Assembly (NCBI GenBank): GCA_963930645.1
Contig: OZ005661.1
Location: 201,241,120-201,305,119, forward strand
Length of the DNA: 64,000 bases
Reading direction: 5' to 3'
DNA from: Salticus scenicus
Taxonomy: Eukaryota; Arthropoda; Arachnida; Araneae; Salticidae
Positions 21,660 through 33,661 of the stretch are shown here, piece by piece; the first letter of the stretch is position 1; the number at the start of each line of letters is the position of its first letter. Made by a program: the position numbers and the translations under genes. The notes beneath the pieces are model-generated. The model searched no databases and had not been told where the DNA came from. It saw only the letters and a list, made by a program, of their open reading frames with translations.

Positions 21660-22745
21660 TACCAATTTTGAACGGTGTTACTCAAGTAGCTGAGATGCAA
21701 AAGAACACCTAATCAGGACGCCTCAAAACGTGTAAATCTGCTGAAAACTTTCGATAATATAAAAGAAATTTAAATTATCTTTCGAATGATGCATTAAAAA
21801 TAATTTAATCATGATTAGAAATTGAATTATTGCAATTTGAAAATATTACAGCGCCATCTTTCGGTAGAAATTTCTGTATTCCACTATTCGATCCCAAATC
21901 AACAAAGCTTTCTAATGATGTATTACTTATGAAATTATTTTAATTAGTAGTTGAGATACAAAAATACTGATTCAGGAGACCTCAAAACGTGTAAATCTGG
22001 TGAAATCTCGAATTAATTTTCGATAATGTAAAAGTACTTTAAAATGTGTATCGAATGACGCATTAAAAAAAAAATAATCATGATTAGAAATAGAAATATT
22101 GTAATTTAAAAATATTACAGCGCCATCTGGCGGTAGAAATTTCTGTAATCTACTGTTCGATTCCAACTCAACAAAGCTTTCAAATGATGCATTACTTATG
22201 AAATTTTTTTAATTAGTAACTGAGACAAAAGAGAAACCCATTCAGGACACCTGAAAACGTTTAAATCAGGAGAAATGTCGAAATATCAAATTTCTGTAAT
22301 CTACTATTCAATTCCAAATTAACAAAGCTTTCAAATGATGTATTACTTATGAAATTATTTTAATTAGCAGCTGAAATACAAAAGAAAACCCATTCAGGAC
22401 ACCTGAAAACGTGTAAATTAGGTGAAATGTCTAATTCCACTTTCGACACTTTAATTAGTAGCTGAGATACAAAAGAAAACCCATTCAGGAGACCTCAAAA
22501 CGTGTAAATAAGCTGAAACCTCGAATTCCACTATTGCGATGCAAAAGAAAACCTAATCAGGAGACCTCAAAACGTGTAAATCGGGTAAAATCTCGAATTC
22601 CCCTCTCGATAATGTAACCGTACTTTAAAAGGTGTATCGAATGACATATTAAAAAAAAATTAAACATAATTTGAATTTTAAATATTGAAATTTTAAATTA
22701 TTACAGCGCCATGACACCTCAAAACGTGTAAGTCAGGTGAAATTT
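21660..22745. repeat. ~270-bp tandem repeats inside the Helitron
   Basis: Units begin at TAGTAGCTGAGAT-like phrases near 21688, 21946, 22213, 22361 and 22451; the last ones are shortened. They carry CAAAACGTGTAAATC and CGCCATCTGGCGG and are the same family as 16371-17060. Confidence 0.8.
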
Positions 22746-23496
22746 CGAATTCCATTATCTACGGTTGTCGGTTAATGGAACTAAATAGAAAAAGAAATAT
22801 TTTTACCTTAAGTGTATTTGTGTCGTTTTCAAACTGGCATCCTCTTTCGACAAATAAAAGGTCAGGCGTGTAAAGATAAAATTTAATTTGCAATTAAAAT
22901 GTAAATCTTTTGTTTATTGACCAGAATCGATGAAATTTTAACTACAAGTTTGTTTTGTGGTGTTAAGATTGTATACTAATTGAAATGTGCGAATTTTGAA
23001 AAATTGAAAAAAATAGAAAATTGCAATTTTTAATCGCAGTACAAAATCACGTGACCTTATTAAACACCAGATGTTTTTTCTTTCCGTTCAAGATCGTCTG
23101 CCAAGTTAAAATGCTTGTGATTTGTTGCCACCATTTTTTTAGTTTAGTTAATTTAAAAAAATCTAATTGTCCGATCGATAAGCCGTTTACACCATCGGAT
23201 TGAGAAAAAATAGCCCTTTTCAATGGTATCTTGTTTGTAACAGTACGACTGATATTTCTAATTTATTTTCCACTTTTTCCGTAAAAATGTCGCTTTTTAA
23301 GCATTTAATCATGGATTCTGAGTCATTTTTCGATAGAGATGGATCGACATTTTAATTAATATCTCCGCTAATTAGGGTCGCATCGCTTAGCGAATTATCG
23401 GGATGTCGAGATGAAGAAATTCTGCGTCTGTCGACACCGGTTTCGAGTCGATGTGACCATTAGCGCCGGAGCTTTAGCGATGACAAGGCATTTGTC
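22746..23496. other. Unique interior of the Helitron
   Basis: AT-rich with a more balanced stretch at 23380-23490 (GGGATGTCGAGATGAAG, ACACCGGTTTCGAGTCGATG). No recognisable protein. Confidence 0.4.
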
Positions 23497-23537
23497 ACAG
23501 ACAGACAGACAGACAGAAAGACAGACAGACAGACAGA
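23497..23537. repeat. (CAGA)n microsatellite near the Helitron 5' end
   Basis: Two runs of CAGA separated by AAAGA, ending 29 bp from the element terminus. Confidence 0.9.
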
Positions 23538-23566
23538 TGCGTAGAGATTTTAATAATATAAGGAGA

Positions 23567-23739
23567 TGTTAAATATTAGAGCAGTTTGCGTGAAAGCCGT
23601 TTTTAAACGACATTCTATTTCGTATGTTATGTCAGGTAATGAGTTAATAATCTTGATTAGGTTGACAATATCCGTTTTATAATAACGTTTTAAAGTAAAA
23701 ATATTTTTTAAACATAAAACGTATCCAAATACATGGAAT

Positions 23740-23782
<43 letters not shown>

Positions 23783-24074
23783 TGCAGCAGTTATAACTTA
23801 TTGCAACATATTTTCTGCATGGCATTTTTTTTTTTTTCTCTTCATGAAACACAAATATAATTAAAACGATAAATTGTTTACTTTTCAAAATCATGTTTTT
23901 CAACTTAATGATAAAATTTGAAGCAGATTGCGTGATAGTCATTTTTTAAAAACGTTCTGTTTCGCATGTTGTTGGAAAATATTGAGTTAATTGTCATGAC
24001 AACACTTATATTAACCGTTTCATAATAAAGATATTATAACTTTAAAATGTTATTCATTTATTCGAAGTTTAATA
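23567..24074. repeat. Block B copy 2, right half
   Basis: Continues the homology to 1520-2000 and 39785-40260 directly after the Helitron. Contains a poly(T) tract of about 39 bases at 23742-23780. The minus-strand open frame at 23550-23942 runs through poly(T) as poly-Lys and is not a gene. The block is cut off before its IR relic. Confidence 0.7.
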
Positions 24075-24905
24075 AGGCGTTACGGTTATAAGAAGTTTAC
24101 AGGCGATTGGCCTATAAAGGTTTAACTGTGAACGCGAATTTTTCTGACAATGAGGACAATTCCATTCGTTTAAGCACCCCAAAAAGCATTTAATTCCAAA
24201 TTTTCACCAAAATCCCTACAACCATTTCCGAGTAAATCCAATTTCTGCTATCCGCTACCATTGGCCAATAAAGGGTTCACTGCGAATGCAATTTTTTTCT
24301 GGAAATGTGGGTTAATCCAAGCACCCCGAAAAACACTTAACTACAAACTTTTTAAAATACCGCTATATCCATTTCCGAGTAAACCCGATACAACGGGCCG
24401 ATAAAGGGTTAACAGCGAACACGAATTTTTTCTGTCTTGCCAAATTTTCAAAGTCGCATGTTTATAGTTAATGATGTTCATCGCGGCATCAAAACTGATA
24501 TTTAAGAGCTGTTCTTACATCTTTACGATAAAAATATTTCTTTTCGTGCACGTTTAAGTGAAAATTTCCCCTATTCTCCCATGTTAAGAAAATCGTAAAT
24601 TTCGAATAACTTGTGAAGTTTTTTAATTAGAATATTGCAAATAAATAGGGTTCTTGCCAGTGTCATAAATAATATTTTAAAACTGGTCTGACCTGTCTGC
24701 GATCACTTGTTCGTGAGATATCGTGTAAAGAGACTAACAAACTAACGGACTAACACACTAACGGACTAACAAACTAACAGAAACCCTACAGACGGACACC
24801 ATAAAAATTTTGTCATTTTCGGATTCCTCACACCTGAAAACGTATACAGAAGTCAAAAAAACGAGGACGAAAATTTTCACGATTACCTAAGTATGATGGG
24901 GAACT
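24075..24905 (-). mobile_element. H2 family fragment
   Basis: The right end reads TATGATGGGGAACT, as in the copy at 4716-7613. The stretch 24440-24740 repeats that element's ~180-bp units, and ACTAACGG/ACTAACAG repeats lie at 24733-24780. The left part has a different ~140-bp unit in two or three copies (phrases AAAGGGTT and GAGTAAA). The opposite terminus is missing. Confidence 0.5.
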
Positions 24906-25080
24906 AAAAAGAGTAAAATGGTCATTATTTATTTGAAAAGATTTCGGTAACGAACTAATTTCATACATTTTTGTATCAAATGTGTCTGAAATTTTATTTC
25001 ATTTTCCCCACATTTATCATGAGACAACCAAACATAAATAAATAAATATGTTTAAAACTTTTTTTTTTTTTTTTTTTTTT
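24906..25080. repeat. Short segment repeated at 26585-26720
   Basis: AAAATGGTCATTATTTATTTG and following sequence recur on the other side of H3 copy 1. A poly(T) run at 25060-25080 leads into that element. Confidence 0.5.
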
Positions 25081-26260
25081 TACTTTCTTCTATATGTAAT
25101 ATACAGAAAGTATTGGATCTGTGAAAATTTTCGATCTCCGTTTTTTTGCTGGATTTACACGTTTTGGGATGGCCAGAACACGAATTAATAGTTTTTAGAA
25201 AATGTCTGTCTGTCTGTCTGTATCACTTTGTTGTGGACGCTGTATCTCACGAACCAATGAATGAAATTTAACCAAACTTAGTATCTAGTTGTTCCCCGAC
25301 ATAAGCTAGGGCTGATTACATTTGGGGATCTATAGCTCAACAGGTGGCGCTGTGATCGTATTTTATCTAAATTTTTAACATGGCAGTATAGGACAAAATG
25401 TCGTATAAATGTACATAATAAGAGTTATTTTAAACTTGTGATTGTAAAATTAATATGAATTATTGAAAATAAAAAATAAAGTAGTATTTAACTAGGAAAA
25501 AAAAATTGTGCATGTGGGGGCATCGCTTCCCCCCCCCCCCCCCGCTGGGGGTTGGAAAGTACCCTCCCAGTAGTGCAAAATTTCAAGATGGGTATCTTTC
25601 GAAAGATTTCATCAATACCTTTAAAACGAATGGCTAAACCATAAATCTGTGATAATTTAAAACAAAGTTATCGATTTTTTTTTACTTTAAACGAAAAAAA
25701 AAAAAACAGATTTTTTTTTTTAAACGAAATTCAACCAAACTTGGTATTTAGTTGGTCCCTGACATAAACTAGTGCTGATTACATTTGGGGATCAATCGCT
25801 CAACAGGTAGCGCTGTGATCTCATGTTTTCTAAATTTTTAACATGGCAGTACAGGACAAAATTTCCTATAAATGTACATAATGAGAGTTAATTTTAACTT
25901 GTGATATTAAAACTAATATGAGTTATTGATAATAGTAATAGTTAACGAGGAAAAAATTTTTGTTCATGTGGGGGTATCGCTTCCCTTCCCTTGGGGGAAG
26001 TACCCCCCCAGGGGGGGGGGGGGTAAATTTTGAAGATGGGTATCTTTCGAAAGATCTCGTCAATACGTTTAAAATGAATGGTTGAACTATAAATCTGTGA
26101 TAATTTAAAATAAAGTAATCGATTTTTTTTTTACTTTCAACAACAACAAAAAAAAATCCTTTATTTTATTTTTATATATATATGTTTTTAATATTATTAC
26201 TGATTGAAAAAGTATAGGAAAATGTAGAAGAAAGCCTTGTGGTGGCCACAACATACTACT
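25081..26260 (+). mobile_element. H3 copy 1: Helentron-like element, 1.2 kb
   Basis: Begins TACTTTCTTCTATATG and folds with AGAAAGTA at 25104-25111 as a terminal hairpin. Ends with the subterminal repeat GTAGAAGAAAG, then the hairpin TGTGG-TGG-CCACA (26239-26251), then CATACTA before a pyrimidine run. The interior has two units (from about 25245 and 25720) with CAACAGGTGGCGCTGTGAT, a G or C tract, and GAAAGAT(C/T)TC(G/A)TCAATAC. A CTGT microsatellite lies at 25204-25220. A second, inverted copy is at 32483-33661. Confidence 0.6.
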
Positions 26261-27180
26261 CTTTTTTTAATCGATTTTGAAAACCCGTGTTTAGCTGGCA
26301 TTCGTTTTTAGGGTAACAGTTCTATGTAAGTTCTCAACAAGGTATATTTGGTAAAGAAGAACCCCCGATGTAGTTTAGTTAATTTCAAATCCATTATTAG
26401 ATAAAATTTCAAATTTACATAATGTACAACATAGCTGCTTAAAAACGGTTGGTGGTTAATTTACGAGTTGGAAGTGTGTCTGGAAGATGTCTTTGGGTAT
26501 AAATGTGCATTTATAAACTATACGCGTCAAAGTATAAAAGCCACGGTAAACATTTAAAAATAAAACTGTAATACAAATCAAATATTTTCAGTTTTAAAAA
26601 GCGTAAAATGGTCGCTATTTATTTGAAAAGATTTCAGAAACGAATTATCTAGATATTTTCGAAAATTTTTGTATCAAATGCATTTTCCCTCGCGTAATCC
26701 CGAGTTCCCCTCGGTCAAATGTATTTCCCCTAAATCACATTCTATGATAAAACTGACTTTTTTTTTTCGTCGTTTAATTAATTCAATACGGATTATTCAC
26801 AGAGGCATATCGTTTGTTTAAAAAAACAAAAACTCTCCTCTGATTTGTTTCTCGAATCACAGATAATTATTTACGATTTTAAACAGTCTTAATTCAACTT
26901 TTGTTAACTTTAATTCCGCATTCCGACTTAATTGCGCGCCTTTGATAAAAAATCGTGTAGGATCGAGGTAAAATCACAGGATCGAGTTATATATTTTCCA
27001 TTGACATGCATCGAAATGGGTGAAATACCTCGCTGAGAAATATAATATGGCAAATTTGATAGATATAAAAAAAAAATATATATAAATAAATCCTCCCAAA
27101 TTCCGACAGTTAAAATATTTATAATCTTATTTTCTGTGTTCACATTCTTCACTGCTTATGCACAATTTAGTAAAGATATT
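26261..27180. other. AT-rich spacer, no gene seen
   Basis: Contains the second copy of the 24910-25030 segment at 26585-26720. Nothing coding was recognised. Confidence 0.4.
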
Positions 27181-27540
27181 AAAAAAAAAAATCTGGTTTG
27201 CATTTTTCCTTTTCAAAAGCTATGCATTTTTTATTATTTTTGTAAAAATTATAATATATTTAAAAAATCATGACCAGACTTTTTAAAAATATTCTACTAT
27301 TGTCTCTAAAAAAGCATCTAAAAAATTGAAAACTGTCTATAAACCGTAAAGATTCGAACGCATTATCCAAATAGCTGTTCAGAGAAACACCTTTCCTTTT
27401 CGAAAGATATGCGTTTTTTATTATTTTTCTAAAAATTATTAAATATTTTTAAAAATTATGACCAGAATTTTTTAAATATTGTCTCTAAAAAAAAAGCATC
27501 TAAAAAATTGAACACTGTCTATAAAGCAAACAAAGCAAAA
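27181..27540. repeat. Two tandem units of ~190 bp
   Basis: AAGCTATGCATTTTTTATTA (27220) and AAGATATGCGTTTTTTATTA (27405) start two copies that continue through ATGACCAGA and AAAAGCATCTAAAAAATTGAA. Confidence 0.6.
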
Positions 27541-28079
27541 GCAAATATGATAATTTTTTTCATTTGTGCTCGGAATTAATATATTTATTTATTTATTTAT
27601 TTGTTTCGCAAAATTTTATGGCATGTTTTTAACATAAAATGACTGTCATGAATTTTTGAATTATGAATAACAGGTACAAAAATACCTATTTCCGTAATAT
27701 ATAAATTGCATTCCTGATGAGCGAATCCTCTTATAGATGGTGGGATGTGATTATGATCTACACATTTTATTTCATTTTCTTTAAAACGACTTCTACAAAA
27801 CATGACAAATGTCGGATTCATAACAAATATTACTCTCAATTAGGGATTCATTTAAATATTTTTAATTTATTTTACCACTATTACACACCACTATTATTAA
27901 TATTATTATTATTTCTAATTGAAATAAAAACTTTTTTTTTTCACTGACAATTCTTTTTTTACGCATGTAAGTATTTATATATTGGTTATAAAAACATAAG
28001 TAAATATCCCACTCCTTTAACTTAATCTAAATTTATCAATATGTACGTGATTTTGTCAAATTTCCTTATTTGAAATGAT
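27541..28079. other. AT-rich spacer, no gene seen
   Basis: Includes (ATTT)n at 27581-27602 and poly(T). The overlapping open frames on both strands lack any domain. Confidence 0.4.
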
Positions 28080-28144
28080 CGCATGATTATTTTAAATATA
28101 TATTTTTTTATGAATTAATCGAATGTTTCATGTTTCAGCTAACG

Positions 28145-28176
<32 letters not shown>

Positions 28177-28326
28177 ATTTTTACAATACCCAATCCATAT
28201 TGTTGTTTAGAATAAAATAAAATTTTTCTTTCTCTTCAATGAGAACTATTTAATTACACACCAAAAAAATCTATATATTAATAGATTAAAATAAAAACCT
28301 ATTTCTGTCATTTCATCATTAAAAAA

Positions 28327-28357
<31 letters not shown>

Positions 28358-29170
28358 ATATGTATGCGCTAATTTACGATAAATATTTATTTCATCAACC
28401 GCATCTAATCGAAATAATCACGGAAACACTTGACAAAAATTAATTTTTACAACACCACGCCCATATTTATTTTAAAAACGAACTTTTACAATATCGAAAC
28501 CATATTGATTTTTGATAATGAAATAAAACTTTTTCTTTTTTTCTTTTCAATAAAAACCATTTAGTTACACACGAAAAAAAAAAAAAAATTATTAATAGAA
28601 TAAAATAACAAACATACTTCTGTCTTTTCAATTAAAATAAATAAATAAATAAATATGCTCTAAGTTACGATAAATATTTATTTTATAAACCCGCGTCCAG
28701 TATAAGTAATGCCATAAACACTTAACAAAGACAAATTTTTTGCAATACCACACCCGTATTGATTTTTTAAACGACTTTTTAGAATAAACACACACTTTTT
28801 GATTTTTTATAATGAAATAAAACTTCATTTTCCTTTTCAATGAGACCTATTTAAGTTCATATATCAATAATAAGTGGGAAAAAAACACTTCTTCCATTTC
28901 ACTTAAAAAAAAAAAAAATCAATATGAATTTTATTTTGCAAAATTTGCTTATTTCAAACAATTGCATGATTAGTTTGAACATATATTTTTATTTATTAAC
29001 CGAATTTTTCATATTTAGAGAAAAACTTGAATAAAACAATTTTTTACAATACCACACCCATATTGATTTTCTTAGAATATAATAAAACTTTTTTCCTTTT
29101 CAATAACAATCATTTAATTAAACATGTAAAAATCTATACAGTGATTACTTAAAAAAAGTGAAAAAAGTAC
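28080..29170. repeat. Degenerate tandem array, unit ~250-300 bp
   Basis: Phrases resembling ACAATACCACACCCATATTG recur near 28182, 28449, 28488, 28742 and 29045. They are followed by AATAAAACTT, TTTTCAAT and ATTTAATTACACA. (AAAT)n runs at 28324-28361 and 28634-28654 sit between units. Confidence 0.6.
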
Positions 29171-29799
29171 TTTTTTCATCTTATTTTAAAATTTCAATAT
29201 AAATCTGATTTTGTAAAATTTGCTTTCAGCTCAGAGTTCTTTTTTTTTCCCTTCACCAAACGTCACATTTCCAAATACTCAATTAAAATAAAATAATTAA
29301 TATATATATATATATATATATTAAAGAATCATTAAGCGTTGGAAAGCCAAGCCGAAGATACAAGATAACTGAAACAACAAAGACCAATAAGAATGGGGGG
29401 GGGGGGGAATATGTAGGAGAGTCTCAGAAAAGCAAAAAAAAAAAAAAAAAAAAACATTCATCAGGGTTTGAAATACACATATTTAAAGAAACCAAATTTA
29501 TTAATTAACAGCCTGCAAAACAAAAAAAAAAAAAAACAGTAAACTAACTCAAAAAAAAAAAAAAAAAAATCTTACCAGAAAAACTTAATCTGAAACGAAA
29601 TTTATGAAAAAAAAATTTAAGAAACTTAAGATAGGAAGGTTTATTTAAAGTAAATTTATAACATATATCATATTTGCCAATTTTCCCATTACTTAGGAGA
29701 GAAAAAAAAAAAAAAAAAAAGTAAAATCCCATAATTTATTCTATAACATAAATAATTTGTCAATTATAATTGTCAATTATTATTGTCATATATAAATGT
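29171..29799. other. Homopolymer-rich spacer
   Basis: (TA)n at 29301-29321, a G run at 29395-29407 and five poly(A) runs between 29434 and 29720. No gene. Confidence 0.5.
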
Positions 29800-30526
29800 C
29801 AATTATATTTGACAGAATACATATAAAACTCTAATATTACTATGGTCAACCCAGATCGGATTTTTTAAAGAAAAATGTCGACTTAATCTAATACACTTTA
29901 CATCTATATAATATTTAATTAATGTTGACCAGTCACAATTAAAATTCGCGGAAACGATACGATAGTGACATAAGATGCTATCTGATTGGTCAACCTATAT
30001 CGTGTTATATAAATTATAAATTGGACATTTCGGCTGCAAAAATTTAATCTAATACACTTGAAAGCTACATTTTCTTAACGAAATTAAAACAAATAATAAT
30101 AATAACTTTTATGCTGAAATATATGCTCAAAAGCTCATATTTCGAAGTACATTTGGAATCATTTTACCCCAGTTAAGTGTCACAATTCTTTGTTAATGTC
30201 GAGTCGGCACGATAGTGGTGGCGCTATCTATTGAACAAAATTGAAATCATCATATTAAGATACACATTTTTAAAAGTCCAAAACTACATATTTATTTTAG
30301 ATTCTTCATTCGTTATAAATAGAATGAACGTTATTTCTTTTTATTTATTTCTTTTGTAAATCATTCCTTTAGATATCTATGACATGTAAAATACATCTTA
30401 TATGTATCACTGTTTAGATGTCTTATGGAATTTCTGTTATGTATGGTTATATGGTACTTTAATACTGTCAGATTTTAGGAAATGTTTAATTATTAATGTA
30501 AAAATAATTTAATTCTAAGAACTTTT
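29800..30526. repeat. Block A copy 2, far-upstream part
   Basis: Matches 44400-45120 (for example GACATTTCGGCTGCAAAAAT, and GTCTTATGGAATTTCTGTTA). No gene. Confidence 0.7.
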
Positions 30527-31815
30527 AGTTCCCCATCATAGGGGAATTTAGGAACTTAGATGATCGTGAAAATTTTTGACCTCGGTTTTTTGACATTTTT
30601 ACACGTTTTCAGGCGTGAGGATTCCCAAAATGACAAAATTTTATGGTATCTGTCTATAGGATGTATGTTGGTTTGTTAGTCCGTTTGTTTGTTAGACTGT
30701 GTACACGATATCTCAAGAACAAATAGTCGCAGAGAAATCAGATTAGTTTTTAAATATTACTTTCGACACTGGCAAGAACTCTATTCATTGGCAACATTCC
30801 AATTACAAAACTTCGTAAGTTATTAGAAATTTACGATTTTCTTAACATGGGTGAATAGGGCAAAATTTCACTTCAACGTGAATTAAATGGAAAATGTTTA
30901 CTGTAAATATGCCAGAAAAGTTTTAAAATAACACTTTTGATGCCAGAATGAACACCAGTACCTATAAACATGCTAATTCGAAAATTTCGTAAGTTATTGG
31001 GTATTTACGAATTTCTCAACATGGCAGAATATAGAGTAAGATTTCACATAAACATCAAATTTGAGGGATATTTTCATCGTAAAGATGTCAGACTACTTTT
31101 GAAATATTATTTAGGTTACTGGCATGAATATCATTGACTATGATTTTTCCAATATAAAAATTTTGTAAGTTATTGGAAATTTACGAATTTCTTAACATGG
31201 CAAAATAGGGCAAAATTTTACATAAATGTCATTCTTGAGGGATATTTTCATCGTAAAGATGTCAGACCACTTTTGAAGTATTATTTAGGATACTGGCATG
31301 AATATCGTAGACTATGAATTTTGAAATTTAAAAAATTCGTACGTTATTTAGAATTTATGATTTACTTAAAATGACAGAATAGTGCAAAATTGAGCATAAA
31401 CGTCCATTTTGAGTATCTTAAATATATCAGACAACTTCAAAATTACATTTATGATATTTGTTTAAACGTGATTGACTACAAATATTCTATTAGGAAAATT
31501 TCGCGAGTTATTCGTAATTTGAAATTTTATGAATATAGCAAAATTAGGCGATATTCCATATAAATATGCATTTTGGGGATTGTTGCATTGGGAATAGTAT
31601 TGACTCCAATAAAATAAATTAATACATTAGAATAAGTTAATTATATAAAACTGAATGGTGGGTAGCCGTATTGGGCGTGGATTTCATTCTATCACTATGT
31701 CAAGCATTTGATCAAATTCATTTCTCTGAACATGAATATAATAGGTCCTGCACTTGAACATTATGAGAATATTCATATGATGGAAAACTGAGCAGAGTCC
31801 ACCTATGCCAACTAG
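30527..31815 (+). mobile_element. H2 copy 2, inverted, 1.29 kb
   Basis: Begins AGTTCCCCATCATA and ends TATGATGGAAAACT (31776-31789), then GAGCAGAGTCCACC, then CTAG at 31812-31815, mirroring the copy at 4716-7613. The interior is the inverted ~180-bp array (30700-31580). The paralogous site at 45122-45140 has no element, so it too can be bounded. Confidence 0.65.
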
Positions 31816-32282
31816 TTTACTTAGCAGTGGAAAAAAGTTATTTCTAAAATTAAAATTGGCAATATGGCACTTTAATTCTGTCAAATTTTAGAAATTATTT
31901 GATTATTTATGTAAAAACAATTTAATTTTAAGAATTTTTATTTTAAAAGCGGCAAAATTTTTTTTTTATAAAGTTAAAGTTATAATGAAAATTTTAAAAA
32001 TTCAATCTCTTTTATTGAAAGCAATAATAATAGTAATAATAATAAACGGAAAAAGAACTGAAAATGTTCAATGATTTTCTCTATAAAGTTTCTTTTTTTT
32101 TTTTTTTTAATCGTATTAGCTTTGTTGATACCATCAGGCATAAAGTCTGTGCTGGAAACTTTATTAAATTATTTAAAAAAGATAATATATGTTTTAGAAT
32201 TGTGCTACATCAGTATTGTTAATCTGGAAATAGCGTCCTTAGCTTTTACAGCATTTTTTTTTCTTTTTTTTAATCGGTTCAG

Positions 32283-32323
<41 letters not shown>

Positions 32324-32482
32324 GTCAGTTCACTATACAAAAATACGAAATTGGATGGAAAGTATTCAAATATCCAATCATAATTCTGTTTGTGTGTTCC
32401 TGACTGAATAATTCAATAATTAAAATGTATTAAATGTATCAACGAGGATTTTTTTTTTTTTTTTTTTTTGTCATTGCAAAAA
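31816..32482. repeat. Block A copy 2, middle part
   Basis: TTAGCAGTGGAAAAAAGTTA onward matches 45133-45290 and then 47190-47600 and 4360-4620. It holds an (AAT)n run and (TA)n at 32287-32320. The frame at 32071-32403 runs through poly(T) and (TA)n and is not a gene. The G-tract array present in copies 1 and 3 is absent here. Confidence 0.65.
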
Positions 32483-33504
32483 CTAGTATGCTGTGGCCAC
32501 CACAAGACTTTCTTCTATATTTTCCTATACAAATTCACACAGTAACAATATATAAAGTTTTTTTTTCGTAAAAAAAAAAAAAAAAAAAAAAAAATCGATA
32601 ACTTTGTTTTAAATTATCACATATTTATAGTTCAACCATTCGTTTTAAAGATATTGACGAGACCTTTCGAAAGATACCCATCTTGAAAATTTACCCCCCC
32701 TCCCCCGGGGGGTACTTTCCCCTGGGGGGAGGGAAGCGATGACCGAGATTTTTTTCCTAATTAACTACTACTATTATCAATAATTTATATTAATTTCACA
32801 ATCACAGGTTAAGAATAACTCCCATTATGTACATTTATACGAAATTTTGTCCTATATACTGCCATGTTAAAAATTTAGAAAAAATACGATCACAGCACCA
32901 CCTGTTGAGTGATTGATCCCCAAATCTAATCAGCCCCAGTTTATGTCAGGGGCCAACTAAATACCAAGTCTGGTTAAATTTCGTTAAAAAAAAAAAAAAA
33001 AAAAAAAATACGATTTTTTTTTCTAAGTTACTTTTTGTTAAAAGTAAAAAAAATCGATAACTTTGTTTTAAATTATCACAGATTTATAGTTCAACCATTC
33101 GTTTTAAAGGTATTGACGAGACCTTTCGAAAGATACCCATCTTGAAAATTTACTCCCCTCGAGGGGGGACTTCCCCCCCAGGGGGGTTCACGAGGCTCCT
33201 ACGCATAGAAATTTTTTTCCCCAGTTGGCTACCTCTATTATAAATAATTCTTGTAAATTTCATAATGATTACTAAAAAATAATTATCTTTATGCACATTT
33301 ATACAAAATTTTGTCCTATATCACCATGTTAAAAATTTAGAAAAAGCGGGATGGCAACGCAACCTGTAAGACAATTTTTACCAAAAGTTGATAGGCACTA
33401 ATTTATGTCAAGGTGCAACTACATACTAATTTGTATGAAATTCTGTGCAGTAGTTCCTGAGATACAGTTGCCACAAAATTTTGTCACACACACACACACA
33501 GACT

Positions 33505-33540
<36 letters not shown>

Positions 33541-33661
33541 TTTTCTAAAAAGAGTCAAATCGTGTTCTACAGCTCTCAAAACGTGTAAATCCATCAAAAA
33601 CCCGAGGTCGAAAATTTTTACGAATCCAATACTTTCTCTATATTACATATAGAAGAAAGTA
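32483..33661 (-). mobile_element. H3 copy 2: Helentron-like element, inverted
   Basis: The left edge is CTAG (32483), then the hairpin TGTGG-CCA-CCACA, then the repeat ACTTTCTTCTATA. The right edge ends AGAAGAAAGTA, folding with TACTTTCTCTATAT. Sites at 7715 and 47770 (block A copies 1 and 3) read TCATTGCAAAA straight into ATG(T)-rich sequence without it. It carries the two interior units and a CACA/CAGA microsatellite at 33484-33540. Confidence 0.65.

Larger units (their letters stand above)
20805..23566 (-). mobile_element. Non-autonomous Helitron, 2.76 kb
   Basis: On the minus strand the element starts TCTCCTTATATTATT (at 23566) and ends GTAGCTCGCTAG (at 20805). These are the 5'-TC and 3'-CTAG ends of Helitrons. 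The flanks are A before TC and T after CTAG, with no target duplication. The paralogous block B copy at 39770-39795 reads ACATAATGTTAAAC without a break. The insertion is therefore exactly between A and T, as Helitrons do. The 3' end is GC-rich with short self-complementary stretches (GCTAGCTGGCGTAGC). No Rep/helicase gene is present. The body consists of a GC-rich array (20880-21650), a ~270-bp array (21660-22745), a unique AT-rich stretch, and a CAGA microsatellite. Confidence 0.8.

Noticed and set aside
16371..22745. CRISPR-like regular repeats
   Set aside because: Units are ~150 or ~270 bp with no unique spacers, in a eukaryotic sequence; they are satellites.
23550..23942. 130-codon minus-strand frame with poly-Lys
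   Set aside because: The Lys run is a genomic poly(T) tract in block B; the paralogous copies at 1520-1900 and 39790-40140 do not keep the frame open.
32071..32403. 110-codon + strand frame (and 47254-47587)
   Set aside because: Built on poly(T) and (TA)n; the homologous stretches in other block A copies have different frames and stops.
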